NCBI RefSeq assembly: GCF_029626025.1 | Contig: NZ_JARUBF010000001.1 | Location: forward strand, 3,596,001-3,660,000 | From: Solwaraspora sp. WMMD406 | Lineage (GTDB): Bacteria; Actinomycetota; Actinomycetes; Mycobacteriales; Micromonosporaceae | DNA: 64,000 bases | Direction of reading: 5' to 3' | Shown here: positions 44,931-53,721 of the stretch, piece after piece | How positions within the stretch are numbered: position 1 is the stretch's first letter | How the letters are laid out: each line of letters opens with the position of its first letter | Position numbers and translations under genes: made by a program | The notes under the pieces: model-generated | Told to the model about the DNA's origin: nothing | Databases searched by the model: none | Seen by the model: only the letters and a program-made list of their open reading frames with translations

Positions 44931-46472
44931 CTACCGCTGACGCCAGCGGGCCAGGGCGTACAGGGCGAAGCACAGGTGCGGTCGCGGCGAGGCGTGGCGC
45001 TGCTCGGTCAGCAGTTCCGGCAGTAGGGTCGGATCGAGCAGGTCGGCCACGGCGTCGCCGTCGAGGCGGGCCAACGCCGCCAACGCCGCCCCGTCCCCGT
45101 GGAACGCCGTCTGGTCCACGTAGAAGGGTCCGGTCGGCGGCCGGGGTCCGCGCGTCCAGTAACGGGCGGGTGGCCGCGACGCGGTCCGTCCGCCGTACCC
45201 CTGCTCGGGGTAGTCCAGCAGCCGGGGCCAGAGCCGGCTGATGGCGTACCGATGCCAGCGGTCGCCGAGCTGCGCGCGGACCGGCAGCCCCCGCACGGCG
45301 TCGGTCCACGTCGGATCGAGGTACGGCACCCGCCACGCGGGGTGCCCGCCGATCGCCGCCAGATTGGTGCCGATCTTGCGGCGACCGTACTGCGTGTGGA
45401 AGAAGTCGGCGGTCGCCCGCGCCAGGGTGCCGGTCGTCGGCAGCACCCGGTCGATCCGGGCGCGCAGCGCCGCCGGGCGCAGCGCGTCGGCGAGTTCGGC
45501 CGACAGTCGGCGGTGCTCGTCGGCGCGGAACGGGTGGGCGAACCGGCGCAGCAGATGGTCGGTGGCGTGTCCCGCGCCCCGATACGCCAGCCGCAGCGCG
45601 GCAGCACCGACCGGCGGCAGATAGTAGCCACGGGCGAATTCGCCGTGGTAGCCGAGCAGCACCGGCGGGTTTGGCGGAGTCGGTGTGCTGAGGTGTGCCA
45701 TGCCGGCCCAGTTGCTGATCGGCAGTAGACCGCCGGTGGCGCGGGCGGTCCGCTCCGTCCCGGCGTCGAGGTCCCCCGCCGGTACGGCCCGGACGGTGTA
45801 CGGCAGCCCCAGATCGGTGGCGATAGTGGTCGCCACCTGCCGGTCGAAGGACCCGGCGACGCCGGAGACGAGCAGGTGCGGACGGTGCCCGTCGGCGAGC
45901 AGCGCGGCCAGCAGCAGTCGGGCGTCCAACCCGCCGGACATGGACAGCGTGCAGTCGACAGCACTGTGCCCGTCGGTTCCGGCAGGCGCGGAAACGGCCC
46001 GCCGTACGCTGTCGCGCAGTGCCCGCACCGCGTCGTCCGGTGTGGTGGGCGACGGCATCCGGATCGCCGGGCCGGCCGACACCCGGGCGCCGTCGCGGTC
46101 GAGGGTGACCACCGCGCCGGCCGGGACCCGCCGCACGTGCCGGTCCAGGGTTTCGTCGCCGAGCAGGTGCCCGACGGCGAGGTAGTCGGCGACCGCCTCG
46201 TGGTTCCAGCTCAGCGGACGTCGTGCCGCGGCCAGGACGTCGTCGACGGTGCGCCCGTGCGTCAGCGGTGACCGGGTGTCGTAGAAGTGGTCGACGACGC
46301 CGGACCGGGAGCTGATCAGGGTCACCTGGTCCGGATCGGTCACCGCGATCACGAAGTCACCGGGCAATACGGTCAGCGCGGCCGCCTGACCGGAGCCGAT
46401 CAGGTCGGTGATCCGCTGTGGGTTTTCCGCGCAGTGACCGAAGACGGTCACCTCGTCGGTGCCGGCGGTCAT
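44931..46472 (-). CDS. Asparagine-synthetase-like enzyme of a RiPP cluster
   Basis: A 513-residue protein of the asparagine synthetase class B fold. The N-terminal glutaminase-like domain lacks the Cys at position 2 needed for glutaminase activity. The synthetase domain carries the ATP-binding motif SMSGGLDAR (177-185), an SGGxDS variant with Ala in the last place. Such proteins adenylate a carboxylate; in lasso peptides they close a macrolactam. The neighbours are a radical SAM enzyme and a short peptide, so peptide side-chain or C-terminal carboxylate activation is inferred. No lasso protease or PqqD-like gene accompanies it. It overlaps the radical SAM gene by 4 bases and is last in the operon. 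Confidence 0.75.
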   Translation of the reverse strand: MTAGTDEVTVFGHCAENPQRITDLIGSGQAAALTVLPGDFVIAVTDPDQVTLISSRSGVVDHFYDTRSPLTHGRTVDDVLAAARRPLSWNHEAVADYLAVGHLLGDETLDRHVRRVPAGAVVTLDRDGARVSAGPAIRMPSPTTPDDAVRALRDSVRRAVSAPAGTDGHSAVDCTLSMSGGLDARLLLAALLADGHRPHLLVSGVAGSFDRQVATTIATDLGLPYTVRAVPAGDLDAGTERTARATGGLLPISNWAGMAHLSTPTPPNPPVLLGYHGEFARGYYLPPVGAAALRLAYRGAGHATDHLLRRFAHPFRADEHRRLSAELADALRPAALRARIDRVLPTTGTLARATADFFHTQYGRRKIGTNLAAIGGHPAWRVPYLDPTWTDAVRGLPVRAQLGDRWHRYAISRLWPRLLDYPEQGYGGRTASRPPARYWTRGPRPPTGPFYVDQTAFHGDGAALAALARLDGDAVADLLDPTLLPELLTEQRHASPRPHLCFALYALARWRQR

Positions 46473-47695
46473 GCCGCGCTACTTTCACCTGCCGCCGCGA
46501 ACTCGTCGGCCGCGTCGGGATCGTCGGCCGGGTCGAGCTGTTCCAGGACGGTGTCGGCGACGGCCAGCACCCCCAGGGTGCAGAAGCGGGTCCGGGTGCT
46601 GGTGAAATCGCTGTTCTCGGCCCACTTGTTGGCCGGTGCGCCGCCGCCGCAGAGCGCGAAGTAGCCGCAGGTTCGTGCGCAGGCACGCCGGCCCTGTTCG
46701 ACCTGGGCGGCCAGCCGGGCGAACCCCGGCCGCCAGCGGTCCAGGGCGAAGCCAGGCTCGGTGACGTTGCCGAGGACGAAGTCGCCGTGGTCGGCGGCGC
46801 GCCAGCCGAGCAGCTCGGGGGAGAAGGAGCCGACGTCGCCGTTCGCGCCGACGGTCACGATCGCCAGGGGTTCGCTCTGGGTGTTGCCGATCGGCAGCTG
46901 GTGGGACACGATGTGCGTCCGCATGGCGGCCAACTCCCGTACCCGGATGCCGGTCTCGGCCGACCAGGTGGCGACTCGGCGCAGGAAAGCCCGGTAGGCG
47001 GCGTCGAAGTCGGCCAGCCGGTGCAGCGTCGACGTGTTGCCGCCTTCGGTCTCCTCCGGGTTGAGCCCGATCGAGCGGGGCCGCAGCTCGGCCAGGTAGT
47101 CCAGCCACAGATCCTGGTGACGCAACGTCTGTGGGGTCACCACGGAGATCACGTCGAAGGGTATGCCGGCGGCGTGCAGCCGCCCGGCTCCCCGATGGGC
47201 GCGGGCGTGGGTGCCGCGTCCCTGCCGGGTCCGCCGGTGGACGTCGTGGATCACCGCCGGCCCGTCGATGCTGACCCCGACCCGGATCTGTTCGTCGCGC
47301 AGCAGCGCGCACCAGGCGTCGTCGATCAGCAGACCGTTGGTCTGCAGCGAAAACCCCACCCGGGTGTACGGGCCCAGTTCGCGGCGCAGGATCTCGTTGG
47401 CCTGCCGGTAGAAGTCGCGGGGGGCGGTCAACGGTTCACCGGCGTGCCAGCGGACCTCGACCTGCTCGGCAAGGATGCCGGAGCCGGTCAGGGTGTGGGC
47501 GGTCGCTTCGACCACGTCCAGCGGCATCAGGGTGCGCCGCTCCCGGTCCGGCAGGTAGCAGTAGCCGCAGTTGATGTTGCAGTAGCCGGTGGCTTGCAGG
47601 ACGACCTGCCGGACCGGGCCGAGACGTGGGGCGTGGGCCGGGGCGATGTCCGGGCCGAGAGCCGGGTTGTTGGGTGGGCGCGGCATCCGGTTCAC
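46469..47695 (-). CDS. Radical SAM-SPASM peptide maturase (GrrM/OscB-like)
   Basis: A 408-residue enzyme. The radical SAM cluster motif is CNINCGYC (Cys39, Cys43, Cys46). The C-terminal SPASM region has ACARTCGYFALCGGGAPANK, then a run ending in RFC. The G-x-P-x-NK...EN..F..T.T..C pattern resembles the GrrM/OscB family, whose members install cyclophane cross-links on aromatic residues of precursor peptides. It overlaps the oxygenase-like gene and the synthetase gene by 4 bases each. The likely substrate is the 65-residue peptide at 48678, whose core has Tyr60 and Trp63. Confidence 0.82.
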   Translation of the reverse strand: MNRMPRPPNNPALGPDIAPAHAPRLGPVRQVVLQATGYCNINCGYCYLPDRERRTLMPLDVVEATAHTLTGSGILAEQVEVRWHAGEPLTAPRDFYRQANEILRRELGPYTRVGFSLQTNGLLIDDAWCALLRDEQIRVGVSIDGPAVIHDVHRRTRQGRGTHARAHRGAGRLHAAGIPFDVISVVTPQTLRHQDLWLDYLAELRPRSIGLNPEETEGGNTSTLHRLADFDAAYRAFLRRVATWSAETGIRVRELAAMRTHIVSHQLPIGNTQSEPLAIVTVGANGDVGSFSPELLGWRAADHGDFVLGNVTEPGFALDRWRPGFARLAAQVEQGRRACARTCGYFALCGGGAPANKWAENSDFTSTRTRFCTLGVLAVADTVLEQLDPADDPDAADEFAAAGESSAA

Positions 47696-48537
47696 CCCGC
47701 CGGGCTCGGTGCCATCGCGCGGGCGCTGAGCGCGTTGGCGGTCAGCATCGACACGTCCGGTAGGCCGACGTCGTTGGTGGCTCCGTCGTGCAACACGTCT
47801 TGGGTGTTGACCACGTACGCCTGTCCGGGTCGCAGGCGGATCCGCACCACCGGGTAGCCGCCGAAGGCCGCGAAGAACGCGTTCTTGAGTGCGTGGGTGG
47901 TGATCGGCACCGGGTGGCCGGTCTCCCGCAGCAGCCGGATCAGGTCGACGACCCGCAGGTTGACAAAGTGGACGTACCGGTGGGCGAAGCCCAGGTTGAC
48001 CCCGGCGAGCAGGTACGACAGGTGCCGTTCGGTGAGCGGGTAGTCCTGGTGGTTGTCCAGGTGCAGGCCCATGAAGACCCGTTCGGCGTAGTTGTAGGCG
48101 GTGGACAGCTGCTGCGGGGAGTGCACGACGGTGTCGGCCGGGCCGTGGTCGCCGCAGGTGATGCCGGCGCGCTGGTAGAGCGTGTCGAGGAGCAGGTCCC
48201 GGGCGGCCCGTACGGTGGCTGTCCGGCGTTCGGCGTCCGCCGGCGTGTCGGCCGGGTCGGCGAGCAGCGGCAGCATCCGCTGCTGGATGTCCGTCAACGC
48301 CGCCGGGTCGAGATCGATCAGGGTGAGCATTTCGTGCAGCTGGGTGTCGGGGGTCGGCCGCAGCAGGTCGAATTCGGCGGTGGTGAGGGGCCGCCAGTCG
48401 TCGCGGGGAACGATCGCCGACGCCGCCGCCGGCACGTTCGCGCAGTCGGCCAACGAGCGGGTCCCCGAGCTGATCGCGATGTCGGTGGACTCGTGTACGT
48501 CGGACAGGACGTTGAGGGTGATGCCGGGAATGAGCAC
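47692..48537 (-). CDS. Putative oxygenase-like tailoring protein
   Basis: A 281-residue protein from GTG 48537. It has VFMGLHLDNHQDYPL (His-x-Asp) near residue 155 and VNTQDVLHDGAT (second His) near 246, an arrangement that recalls the His-x-Asp...His iron site of 2-oxoglutarate-type oxygenases; RLRPGQAYVVNTQD also fits that fold. The assignment is tentative. I chose GTG 48537 because GGAG lies 7 bases before it. The frame is open to ATG 48666, but that would place a strong hairpin (48610-48650) inside the coding sequence and add a Pro/Ala/Thr-rich, unlikely N-terminus. It overlaps the radical SAM gene. Confidence 0.55.
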   Translation of the reverse strand: MLIPGITLNVLSDVHESTDIAISSGTRSLADCANVPAAASAIVPRDDWRPLTTAEFDLLRPTPDTQLHEMLTLIDLDPAALTDIQQRMLPLLADPADTPADAERRTATVRAARDLLLDTLYQRAGITCGDHGPADTVVHSPQQLSTAYNYAERVFMGLHLDNHQDYPLTERHLSYLLAGVNLGFAHRYVHFVNLRVVDLIRLLRETGHPVPITTHALKNAFFAAFGGYPVVRIRLRPGQAYVVNTQDVLHDGATNDVGLPDVSMLTANALSARAMAPSPAG

Positions 48538-48609
48538 GGTGCCGCTCCAGCTTTCGATCGGTTTCGGGGTGGCTTGCGAAGTGGGCGGTGACGGGGTGGT
48601 GGTGGCTTT

Positions 48610-48650
48610 CGGCGGAGGGCCGGCGCGTGCGGGGCGCCGGCCCTCCGCCG
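48610..48650 (-). terminator. Hairpin between precursor peptide and enzyme genes (attenuator candidate)
   Basis: A perfect 16-bp GC-rich stem (48610-48625 and 48635-48650) with a 9-base loop, 28 bases after the precursor stop and about 70 bases before the chosen start of the first enzyme gene. A leaky terminator in this place would give much more precursor mRNA than enzyme mRNA, a common arrangement in peptide operons. No T-run follows, as is usual in high-GC actinobacteria. Confidence 0.65.
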
Positions 48651-48677
48651 ACGCCGGATCAGGCATCGGAGGCGAGG

Positions 48678-48875
48678 TCAGTCGCCCCAGGTGGAGTAGC
48701 CCGACTGGCAGGAGCCACGGCTGCCGGACCGCTCGGCGGTGCGGATGCGCTGGACACGGTCCTCGACGGACCGCAGCTGGCCGGTGTCGCTGGACACCGA
48801 GATCGGGACCGTACGGGCGGCGGAGGACGCGAGGACCCGCTCCGCCAGTTCGGCCTGCCACTGGTTGATCGCCAC
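48678..48875 (-). CDS. Putative RiPP precursor peptide, 65 residues
   Basis: It starts at GTG 48875 with GGGAGAA upstream. The first 48 or so residues (AINQWQAELAERVLASSAAR onward) are charged and leader-like. The last 15 residues are small and Gly/Ser-rich with single Cys56, Tyr60 and Trp63: GSRGSCQSGYSTWGD, ending in Asp. It is too short for an enzyme and lies immediately upstream of a radical SAM maturase operon. The Trp-Gly-Asp and Tyr-Ser-Thr triplets are possible three-residue cyclophane sites, and the terminal or side-chain Asp is a possible target for the synthetase. The core boundary is unknown. Confidence 0.72.
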   Translation of the reverse strand: MAINQWQAELAERVLASSAARTVPISVSSDTGQLRSVEDRVQRIRTAERSGSRGSCQSGYSTWGD

Positions 48876-49179
48876 GGTGTTCTCCCTCGGAGGTAGGTGA
48901 CTGTGGTGCTCCTAGGAAAGCGACGTCTCCGCTTCCGGCGAAAGCACACGGCTGCTGGCCTACCGCTTCCGTACCGCTTCCCTTCTGCTTCCATACCGCT
49001 TCCGTTGCCCGCGCGGCCCGTCGAGGTGGGGGCGCGGGGTGGACCGGGTCGAGGTCCTCCGGGCGGCCGCGTTACAGGTAACGGTTTGAAAACTTCGCCC
49101 ACGGTCTTGACAAGGAGGGGGGTTCAGTAAGAACTTTTACCACTAACAGTTAACACTCTTTCCCGAAAGGTTGGCGCCG
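48876..49179. other. Divergent promoter region, RiPP operon and RpiR operon
   Basis: About 300 bases without a gene. TTGACA at 49107-49112 followed by an AT-rich TAAGAACTTTTACCACTAACA stretch (given here from 49128) may form the promoter and operator of the RpiR gene; the 15-base spacing to TAAGAA is short, so this is weak. The left half should hold the promoter of the precursor peptide. Confidence 0.35.
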
Positions 49180-50220
49180 ATGGCTGACAGCGAGGTGGAG
49201 ATCCCCGCGCGGACCGCGGTGGTCGACGCCCCGGGGCCGGCCGACTCGGTGCTGGCCCGGGTACGGCTCACCGACTTCACCGGAGCGTTGCGGCGGGTCG
49301 CCGACCAGGTGCTCACCGACCCGGCGGCGGCCGCCCGCGCCACCATCGTCGAGCTGGCCGAACGCAGCGGTACGTCACCGGCGACGGTGACCCGCTTCTG
49401 CCGGGCGCTCGGCTTCGACGGCTACGCCGACCTGCGGCTCGGCATCGCCGCCGAGACCGGCCGGGCGCGCGCCGCCGGCTGGACCGTCGACATCGGACGC
49501 GAGATCCAACCCACCGACCCGCTCGACCGGGTGCTCGGCCAGATCATGGCCGCCGACACCCAGGCCATGAACGACACCGCCGCCCTGCTCGACCTGGCCG
49601 AGGTCGACAAGGCCGCCAACGCCGTCGCCGCCGCCAGCCGGGTCAACATATTCGGTGCCAGCGGCAGCGCCCTGGTCGGCGAGGAGATGCAGTTCAGCCT
49701 GCACCGCATCGGCGTACCGGCGTGGGCCTGGACCGACCTGCACAACGGGCTGGCCAGCGCGGCGCTGATGCGCGACGGCGATGTGGCCCTCGGCATTTCG
49801 CACACCGGCCAGACCCGGGAAACCATCGAGATGGTCGCCGAGGCCGGCAGCCACGGCGCGACGACCGTCGCGCTGACCAGCTTCCCCCGCTCCACCCTGG
49901 CCGAGCTGGCCGACATCGTCCTGCTCACCGCCACCCAGGCGACGACCTTCCGGCCGGACGCGTTGTCCGCCCGGCACCCGCAACTCGTCGTGCTCGACCT
50001 GCTCTACGTCGCCGTCGCGCAGCGGACCCACGACCGGGCGCACGCCGCGTTCCGCCGGACCGCCCGTGCCGTCGACGGACACAAGGCCGTTGACGGACAC
50101 AAGGCCGTCGACGGACACAAGGCCGTTGACGGACACAAAGCCGTCGATGGTCAGAAGTCCGTCGACAGTCACAAAGCCATGAACCCGATCATCCACCGCC
50201 CCGCCGAAACCCCCAGCTGA
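49180..50220 (+). CDS. RpiR/MurR-family regulator with SIS domain
   Basis: A 346-residue regulator. The N-terminal RpiR helix-turn-helix (TIVELAERSGTSPATVTRFC, then RALGFDGYADLRLGIA) is followed by a sugar-phosphate-binding SIS domain (VNIFGASGSALVGEEMQF, ALGISHTGQTRETIEMV). Such regulators sense phosphorylated amino sugars or hexoses. The last 37 residues contain six units of DGHKAV type encoded by exact 18-bp DNA repeats (50071-50178), an addition not typical of the family. I chose ATG 49180 over TTG 49171. It is followed 12 bases later by a sugar ABC importer, which it probably controls. Confidence 0.87.
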   Translation: MADSEVEIPARTAVVDAPGPADSVLARVRLTDFTGALRRVADQVLTDPAAAARATIVELAERSGTSPATVTRFCRALGFDGYADLRLGIAAETGRARAAGWTVDIGREIQPTDPLDRVLGQIMAADTQAMNDTAALLDLAEVDKAANAVAAASRVNIFGASGSALVGEEMQFSLHRIGVPAWAWTDLHNGLASAALMRDGDVALGISHTGQTRETIEMVAEAGSHGATTVALTSFPRSTLAELADIVLLTATQATTFRPDALSARHPQLVVLDLLYVAVAQRTHDRAHAAFRRTARAVDGHKAVDGHKAVDGHKAVDGHKAVDGQKSVDSHKAMNPIIHRPAETPS

Positions 50221-50232
50221 GGAGCGCAGATC

Positions 50233-51684
50233 ATGTCCCTTTTCCCGGATTCCGCCCGGATCCCGTCCGCCGTCGCCGGTGCCTCGGTGCGCCGCCGGAC
50301 CCTGCTGCGTCGGGCAGCCGCCGCCGGTCTGCTGGCCAGCCCGGCCGCCGGCCTGCTCGCCGCCTGCGCGGGCAGCACGCCGGACAGCGGCAGCACCGAG
50401 TCCGGCACCAAGAGCCCGGACAACCCGTTCGGCGTCGCCGACAACAGCAGCGTCGACGTCGTCGTGTTCAACGGCGGCCTTGGTGACGAGTACCCGGAGT
50501 TCGACAAGACGCTCTTCGTGGCCAAGCACGACAGCGTGACGGTCAACCTCAGCTCCACCCAGAAGATCAAGACCGAGCAGCAGCCGAAGTTCTCCACCAC
50601 CCCGGCCGACCTGATCAACAACTCGGGCGCCGACCTGATGGCGATCGACACCCTGATCAACGAAGGCGCGCTGACCGAGCTGACCCCGCTGCTGGACGCG
50701 CCGAGCTGGGACGACCCGGACGTCAAGGTCCGCGACACGCTGCTGCCCGGCACCGTCGACGACGGTACGTTCGACGGCGAGTACTTCCAGCTCAACTACG
50801 CGTACACGGTCTTCGGTCTCTGGTTCGACCAGGCGCTGTTCGACCGCAACGGGTGGGCGTTGCCGACCAGCTTCGACGAGTTCTTCACCCTCGCCCCGAA
50901 GATCAAGGCGGCCGGCGTCGCGCCGTTCGCGTTCGCCGGCAAGTACCCGTACTACATGCGGTGGCCGATCATGACCTGGATCTGGTTGGCCGGCGGCCGC
51001 CAGGCCGTCGTCGACATCGACAACCTCGCCGAAGGCGCCTGGCAGACCGACGCGGTCACCGCCGCGATGAGCGCCGTCGAGAAGATGGTCAAAGACGGCT
51101 ACACGCTGACCGGCAGCGACACGCTGACCCACACCGAGTCGCAGCAGGCCTGGCTCGACGGCAAAGCGGCGTTCCTGCCCTGCGGCACCTGGCTGGAGAA
51201 CGAGATGCGCTCCACCATCCCGACCGGCTTCCAGATGACCATCGCCCCGGTGTGGAGCGTCGGCGCGAACGACGCCGCCCCGTACGGCACCGTGCAGGCC
51301 GGCTCCGGCGAAGGCTGGATCGTGCCGAAGAAGGCCGCCAACGCCCCCGGCGGGATGGAGTTCCTGCGGGCCATGCTCTCCAAGGAGGGAGCCAGCAAGT
51401 TCGCCGAACTGACCAGCTCGCTTGCCTCGGTCAAGGGCTCCGGCGACAACGTCACCACCTCCACCGCGCTCACCTCGGCCAACGAGATGATGACCAACGC
51501 CCCCGGTGACCTGGTGTCGTTCCGCCACCCCGACTGGTACGCCGACGTCGACAAGGTGGAGCAGAACGCGATCGGTGAGCTGATGGCCGGGCGGATGACC
51601 GCCGCCCAGTTCCAGGCGGCGCTGCAGGAGGCGTCCGACGCCGTCGCGGCCGACGACTCGATCAACAAGTTCACCCGGTCCTGA
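50233..51684 (+). CDS. ABC sugar-binding lipoprotein (NgcE-like)
   Basis: A 483-residue extracellular solute-binding protein of family 1. The N-terminus has a twin-arginine-type motif VRRRTLLRR (19-27), a hydrophobic stretch, and the lipobox LLAAC (Cys45), so it is a Tat-exported lipoprotein. The sequence LSSTQKIKTEQQPKFSTTPA and the overall layout resemble NgcE, the N-acetylglucosamine/chitobiose binder of Streptomyces; I judge this likely but not certain. It is followed by two permease genes. No ATPase gene is in the set, as with ngcEFG and dasABC, which share the ATPase MsiK. Confidence 0.82.
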   Translation: MSLFPDSARIPSAVAGASVRRRTLLRRAAAAGLLASPAAGLLAACAGSTPDSGSTESGTKSPDNPFGVADNSSVDVVVFNGGLGDEYPEFDKTLFVAKHDSVTVNLSSTQKIKTEQQPKFSTTPADLINNSGADLMAIDTLINEGALTELTPLLDAPSWDDPDVKVRDTLLPGTVDDGTFDGEYFQLNYAYTVFGLWFDQALFDRNGWALPTSFDEFFTLAPKIKAAGVAPFAFAGKYPYYMRWPIMTWIWLAGGRQAVVDIDNLAEGAWQTDAVTAAMSAVEKMVKDGYTLTGSDTLTHTESQQAWLDGKAAFLPCGTWLENEMRSTIPTGFQMTIAPVWSVGANDAAPYGTVQAGSGEGWIVPKKAANAPGGMEFLRAMLSKEGASKFAELTSSLASVKGSGDNVTTSTALTSANEMMTNAPGDLVSFRHPDWYADVDKVEQNAIGELMAGRMTAAQFQAALQEASDAVAADDSINKFTRS

Positions 51685-51736
51685 CCCGGAGACCGCGGCC
51701 CGGTAATCGGTCGGTCCAGGAAGGAAGCGACAGGTC

Positions 51737-52678
51737 ATGCGGCACGGGAAGGCCCGGTTCGTCACCGGATTTCTGGCACTGCCGGTAGCGCTGTACGTGT
51801 TCTACGTCGTCTGGCCGTACGCGCAGGCGGTTGGCTACTCGATGACCAACTGGGGTGGCTACTCCGACACCCAGGAGTTCGTGGGCCTGGCCAACTACGT
51901 CCGGCTCTTCGGCGACGAGCTGATCCGTACGGCGTTCTGGCACAACGTGTTCTTCCTGGTCACCCTGCCGCTGTTCACCATCGCGCTGGCCCTGTTCCTG
52001 GCGTTCCTGCTCAACGTGGGCGGACGCGGGGACAGGGCCGGCGTCCGGGGAGTACGCGGATCCGGCACCTACAAGATCATCTTCTTCTTCCCGCAGGTGC
52101 TGTCCCTGGTGCTGATCGCCATCATGTGGGGCGCCATCTACCGGGGCGACAGCCAGGGACTGCTCAACGGCATCCTGATCAGGATCGGGCTGGTCGACGC
52201 CGAGGCGCCGCTGAAGTTCGTCTCCGACCCGACACCGTTCCTCGGCGTACCGGCGGTGCTGTGGTGGCTGCTGCTGATCGCCGTCTGGGGCGGCGTCGGC
52301 TTCTACATGGTGCTCTTCTCCGCCGCAATGCAGTCCATCCCCAAGGACATCTTCGAAGCGGCGATGCTCGACGGCGCCAGCCGGGTCGCCAGCTTCCTGC
52401 GGATCACCCTGCCGCTGCTGCGCGACAGCATCTCGGTGGCCTGGGTCTACCTCGGCTTCATCGCCCTCGACATGTACGCCCTGGTCTTCGTGATGACCCC
52501 CAACCAGGGCGGCCCCGACCACGCCAGCGAGGTCTTCGCCTCGGTCATCAACTTCACCGCCTTCAGCAAGGGCCAGTTCGGGTACGCCTGCGCGATCGGT
52601 GTCTCGCTGGCCATCTTCACGCTGCTGCTCGCCGCCGTGCAGCTGCGGATCACCCGCCGCGAGCGGATCGAATACTAG
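51737..52678 (+). CDS. ABC sugar transporter permease (MalF/NgcF type)
   Basis: A 313-residue inner-membrane protein with six predicted helices, beginning FVTGFLALPVALYVFYVVWPYAQAV. The cytoplasmic EAA loop, which contacts the ATPase, is EAAMLDGASRVASFLRITLPLL. It is 50 bases after the binding-protein stop, with GGAAGG before the ATG. It pairs with the next gene. Confidence 0.9.
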   Translation: MRHGKARFVTGFLALPVALYVFYVVWPYAQAVGYSMTNWGGYSDTQEFVGLANYVRLFGDELIRTAFWHNVFFLVTLPLFTIALALFLAFLLNVGGRGDRAGVRGVRGSGTYKIIFFFPQVLSLVLIAIMWGAIYRGDSQGLLNGILIRIGLVDAEAPLKFVSDPTPFLGVPAVLWWLLLIAVWGGVGFYMVLFSAAMQSIPKDIFEAAMLDGASRVASFLRITLPLLRDSISVAWVYLGFIALDMYALVFVMTPNQGGPDHASEVFASVINFTAFSKGQFGYACAIGVSLAIFTLLLAAVQLRITRRERIEY

Positions 52679-52689
52679 GGAGGGCCGCG

Positions 52690-53661
52690 ATGAGCACGAT
52701 CACCAATCCACCGACCGGCGCGGCCACCCCACCGCCCCCCACCGTCACCGGGGGACGCCGTACCGCCAAGCCGTTGCCGCCCCGACGACGGCCCGGCGCG
52801 GTCTCCGATACCTTCTTCAACGGCTTCTCCCACCTGTTCCTGCTGGTGTGGGGCGCGATGGTGGTGCTGCCGCTGCTGTGGGTGGTGATGTCGTCGTTCA
52901 AGGACGACGCGCAGATCATCCGCGACCCGCTGTCGTTGATCCCCGATCAGCTGCACTGGGACAACTTCGCTCGCGCCTGGGTCGACGGCGGAATCGGCGA
53001 CTTCTTCGTCAACACCCTCGTCATCGTCGGCGGCGGCGTGTTCCTGACCATGCTGCTCGGCTCGATGGCCGCGTACGTGCTGGCCCGCTACGAGTTCCCC
53101 GGCAACCGGTTCATCTACTACATGTTCCTGTCCGGGCTGACCCTGCCGGTGTTCATGGCCGCCGTACCGCTGTACAAAGGCGTGTACAACACCGGGGTCG
53201 TGCTGCCGCTGCTCGGCCCGAACAGCCACCTCATGCTGATCCTCGTCTACACCGCTTGGTCGTTGGCGTTCACCGTGTTCTTCATGCACTCGTTCTTCAA
53301 AACGCTGCCGGACACCGTCGCCGAAGCGGCGATGGTCGACGGGGCCTCGCACTCCACCCTCTTCTTCCGGATCATGCTGCCGATGGCCCGACCCGGTCTG
53401 ATCAGCATCGGCATCTTCAACGTCATCGGCCAATGGAACCAGTGGTACCTGCCGTACCTGCTGATGCAGCCCAGCGGCGGCGAGGCCAAGAACCAGGTCA
53501 TCGCCCAGGGTCTGATCGACCTGTCGGTCAACCAGGGCTACCAGTCCGACTGGTCCGGCCTGTTCGCCGGCGTCACCATGGCCATGCTGCCGGTCCTGAT
53601 CGTCTACATCATCTTCCAGCGGCAGGTGCAGTCCGGCCTCACCGGCAGCGTCTCCAAGTAG
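52690..53661 (+). CDS. ABC sugar transporter permease (MalG/NgcG type)
   Basis: A 323-residue membrane protein. A Pro-rich cytoplasmic N-terminus (about 40 residues) precedes six helices. The EAA loop reads EAAMVDGASHSTLFFRIMLPMA. It starts at ATG 52690 with GGGAGGG upstream. It completes the import channel with the preceding permease. Last gene of the operon. Confidence 0.9.
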   Translation: MSTITNPPTGAATPPPPTVTGGRRTAKPLPPRRRPGAVSDTFFNGFSHLFLLVWGAMVVLPLLWVVMSSFKDDAQIIRDPLSLIPDQLHWDNFARAWVDGGIGDFFVNTLVIVGGGVFLTMLLGSMAAYVLARYEFPGNRFIYYMFLSGLTLPVFMAAVPLYKGVYNTGVVLPLLGPNSHLMLILVYTAWSLAFTVFFMHSFFKTLPDTVAEAAMVDGASHSTLFFRIMLPMARPGLISIGIFNVIGQWNQWYLPYLLMQPSGGEAKNQVIAQGLIDLSVNQGYQSDWSGLFAGVTMAMLPVLIVYIIFQRQVQSGLTGSVSK

Positions 53662-53721
53662 CCGGCACCAGCTGGCAAGCGGCCGGCCACAGATGTCGCA
53701 GCCGGCGGTCACAATGGCCGG

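Noticed and set aside
44931-48875. Lasso peptide cluster
   Set aside because: An Asn-synthetase-like cyclase is present, but there is no transglutaminase-like protease (B2), no PqqD-like recognition protein (B1), and the precursor lacks the usual core with Gly1/Cys1 and Asp/Glu at position 7-9.
49100-49180. DasR-type operator ahead of the sugar operon
   Set aside because: I could not find the expected dre-like palindrome. The AT-rich stretch at 49128-49155 may be an RpiR site instead, but no clear symmetry is visible.
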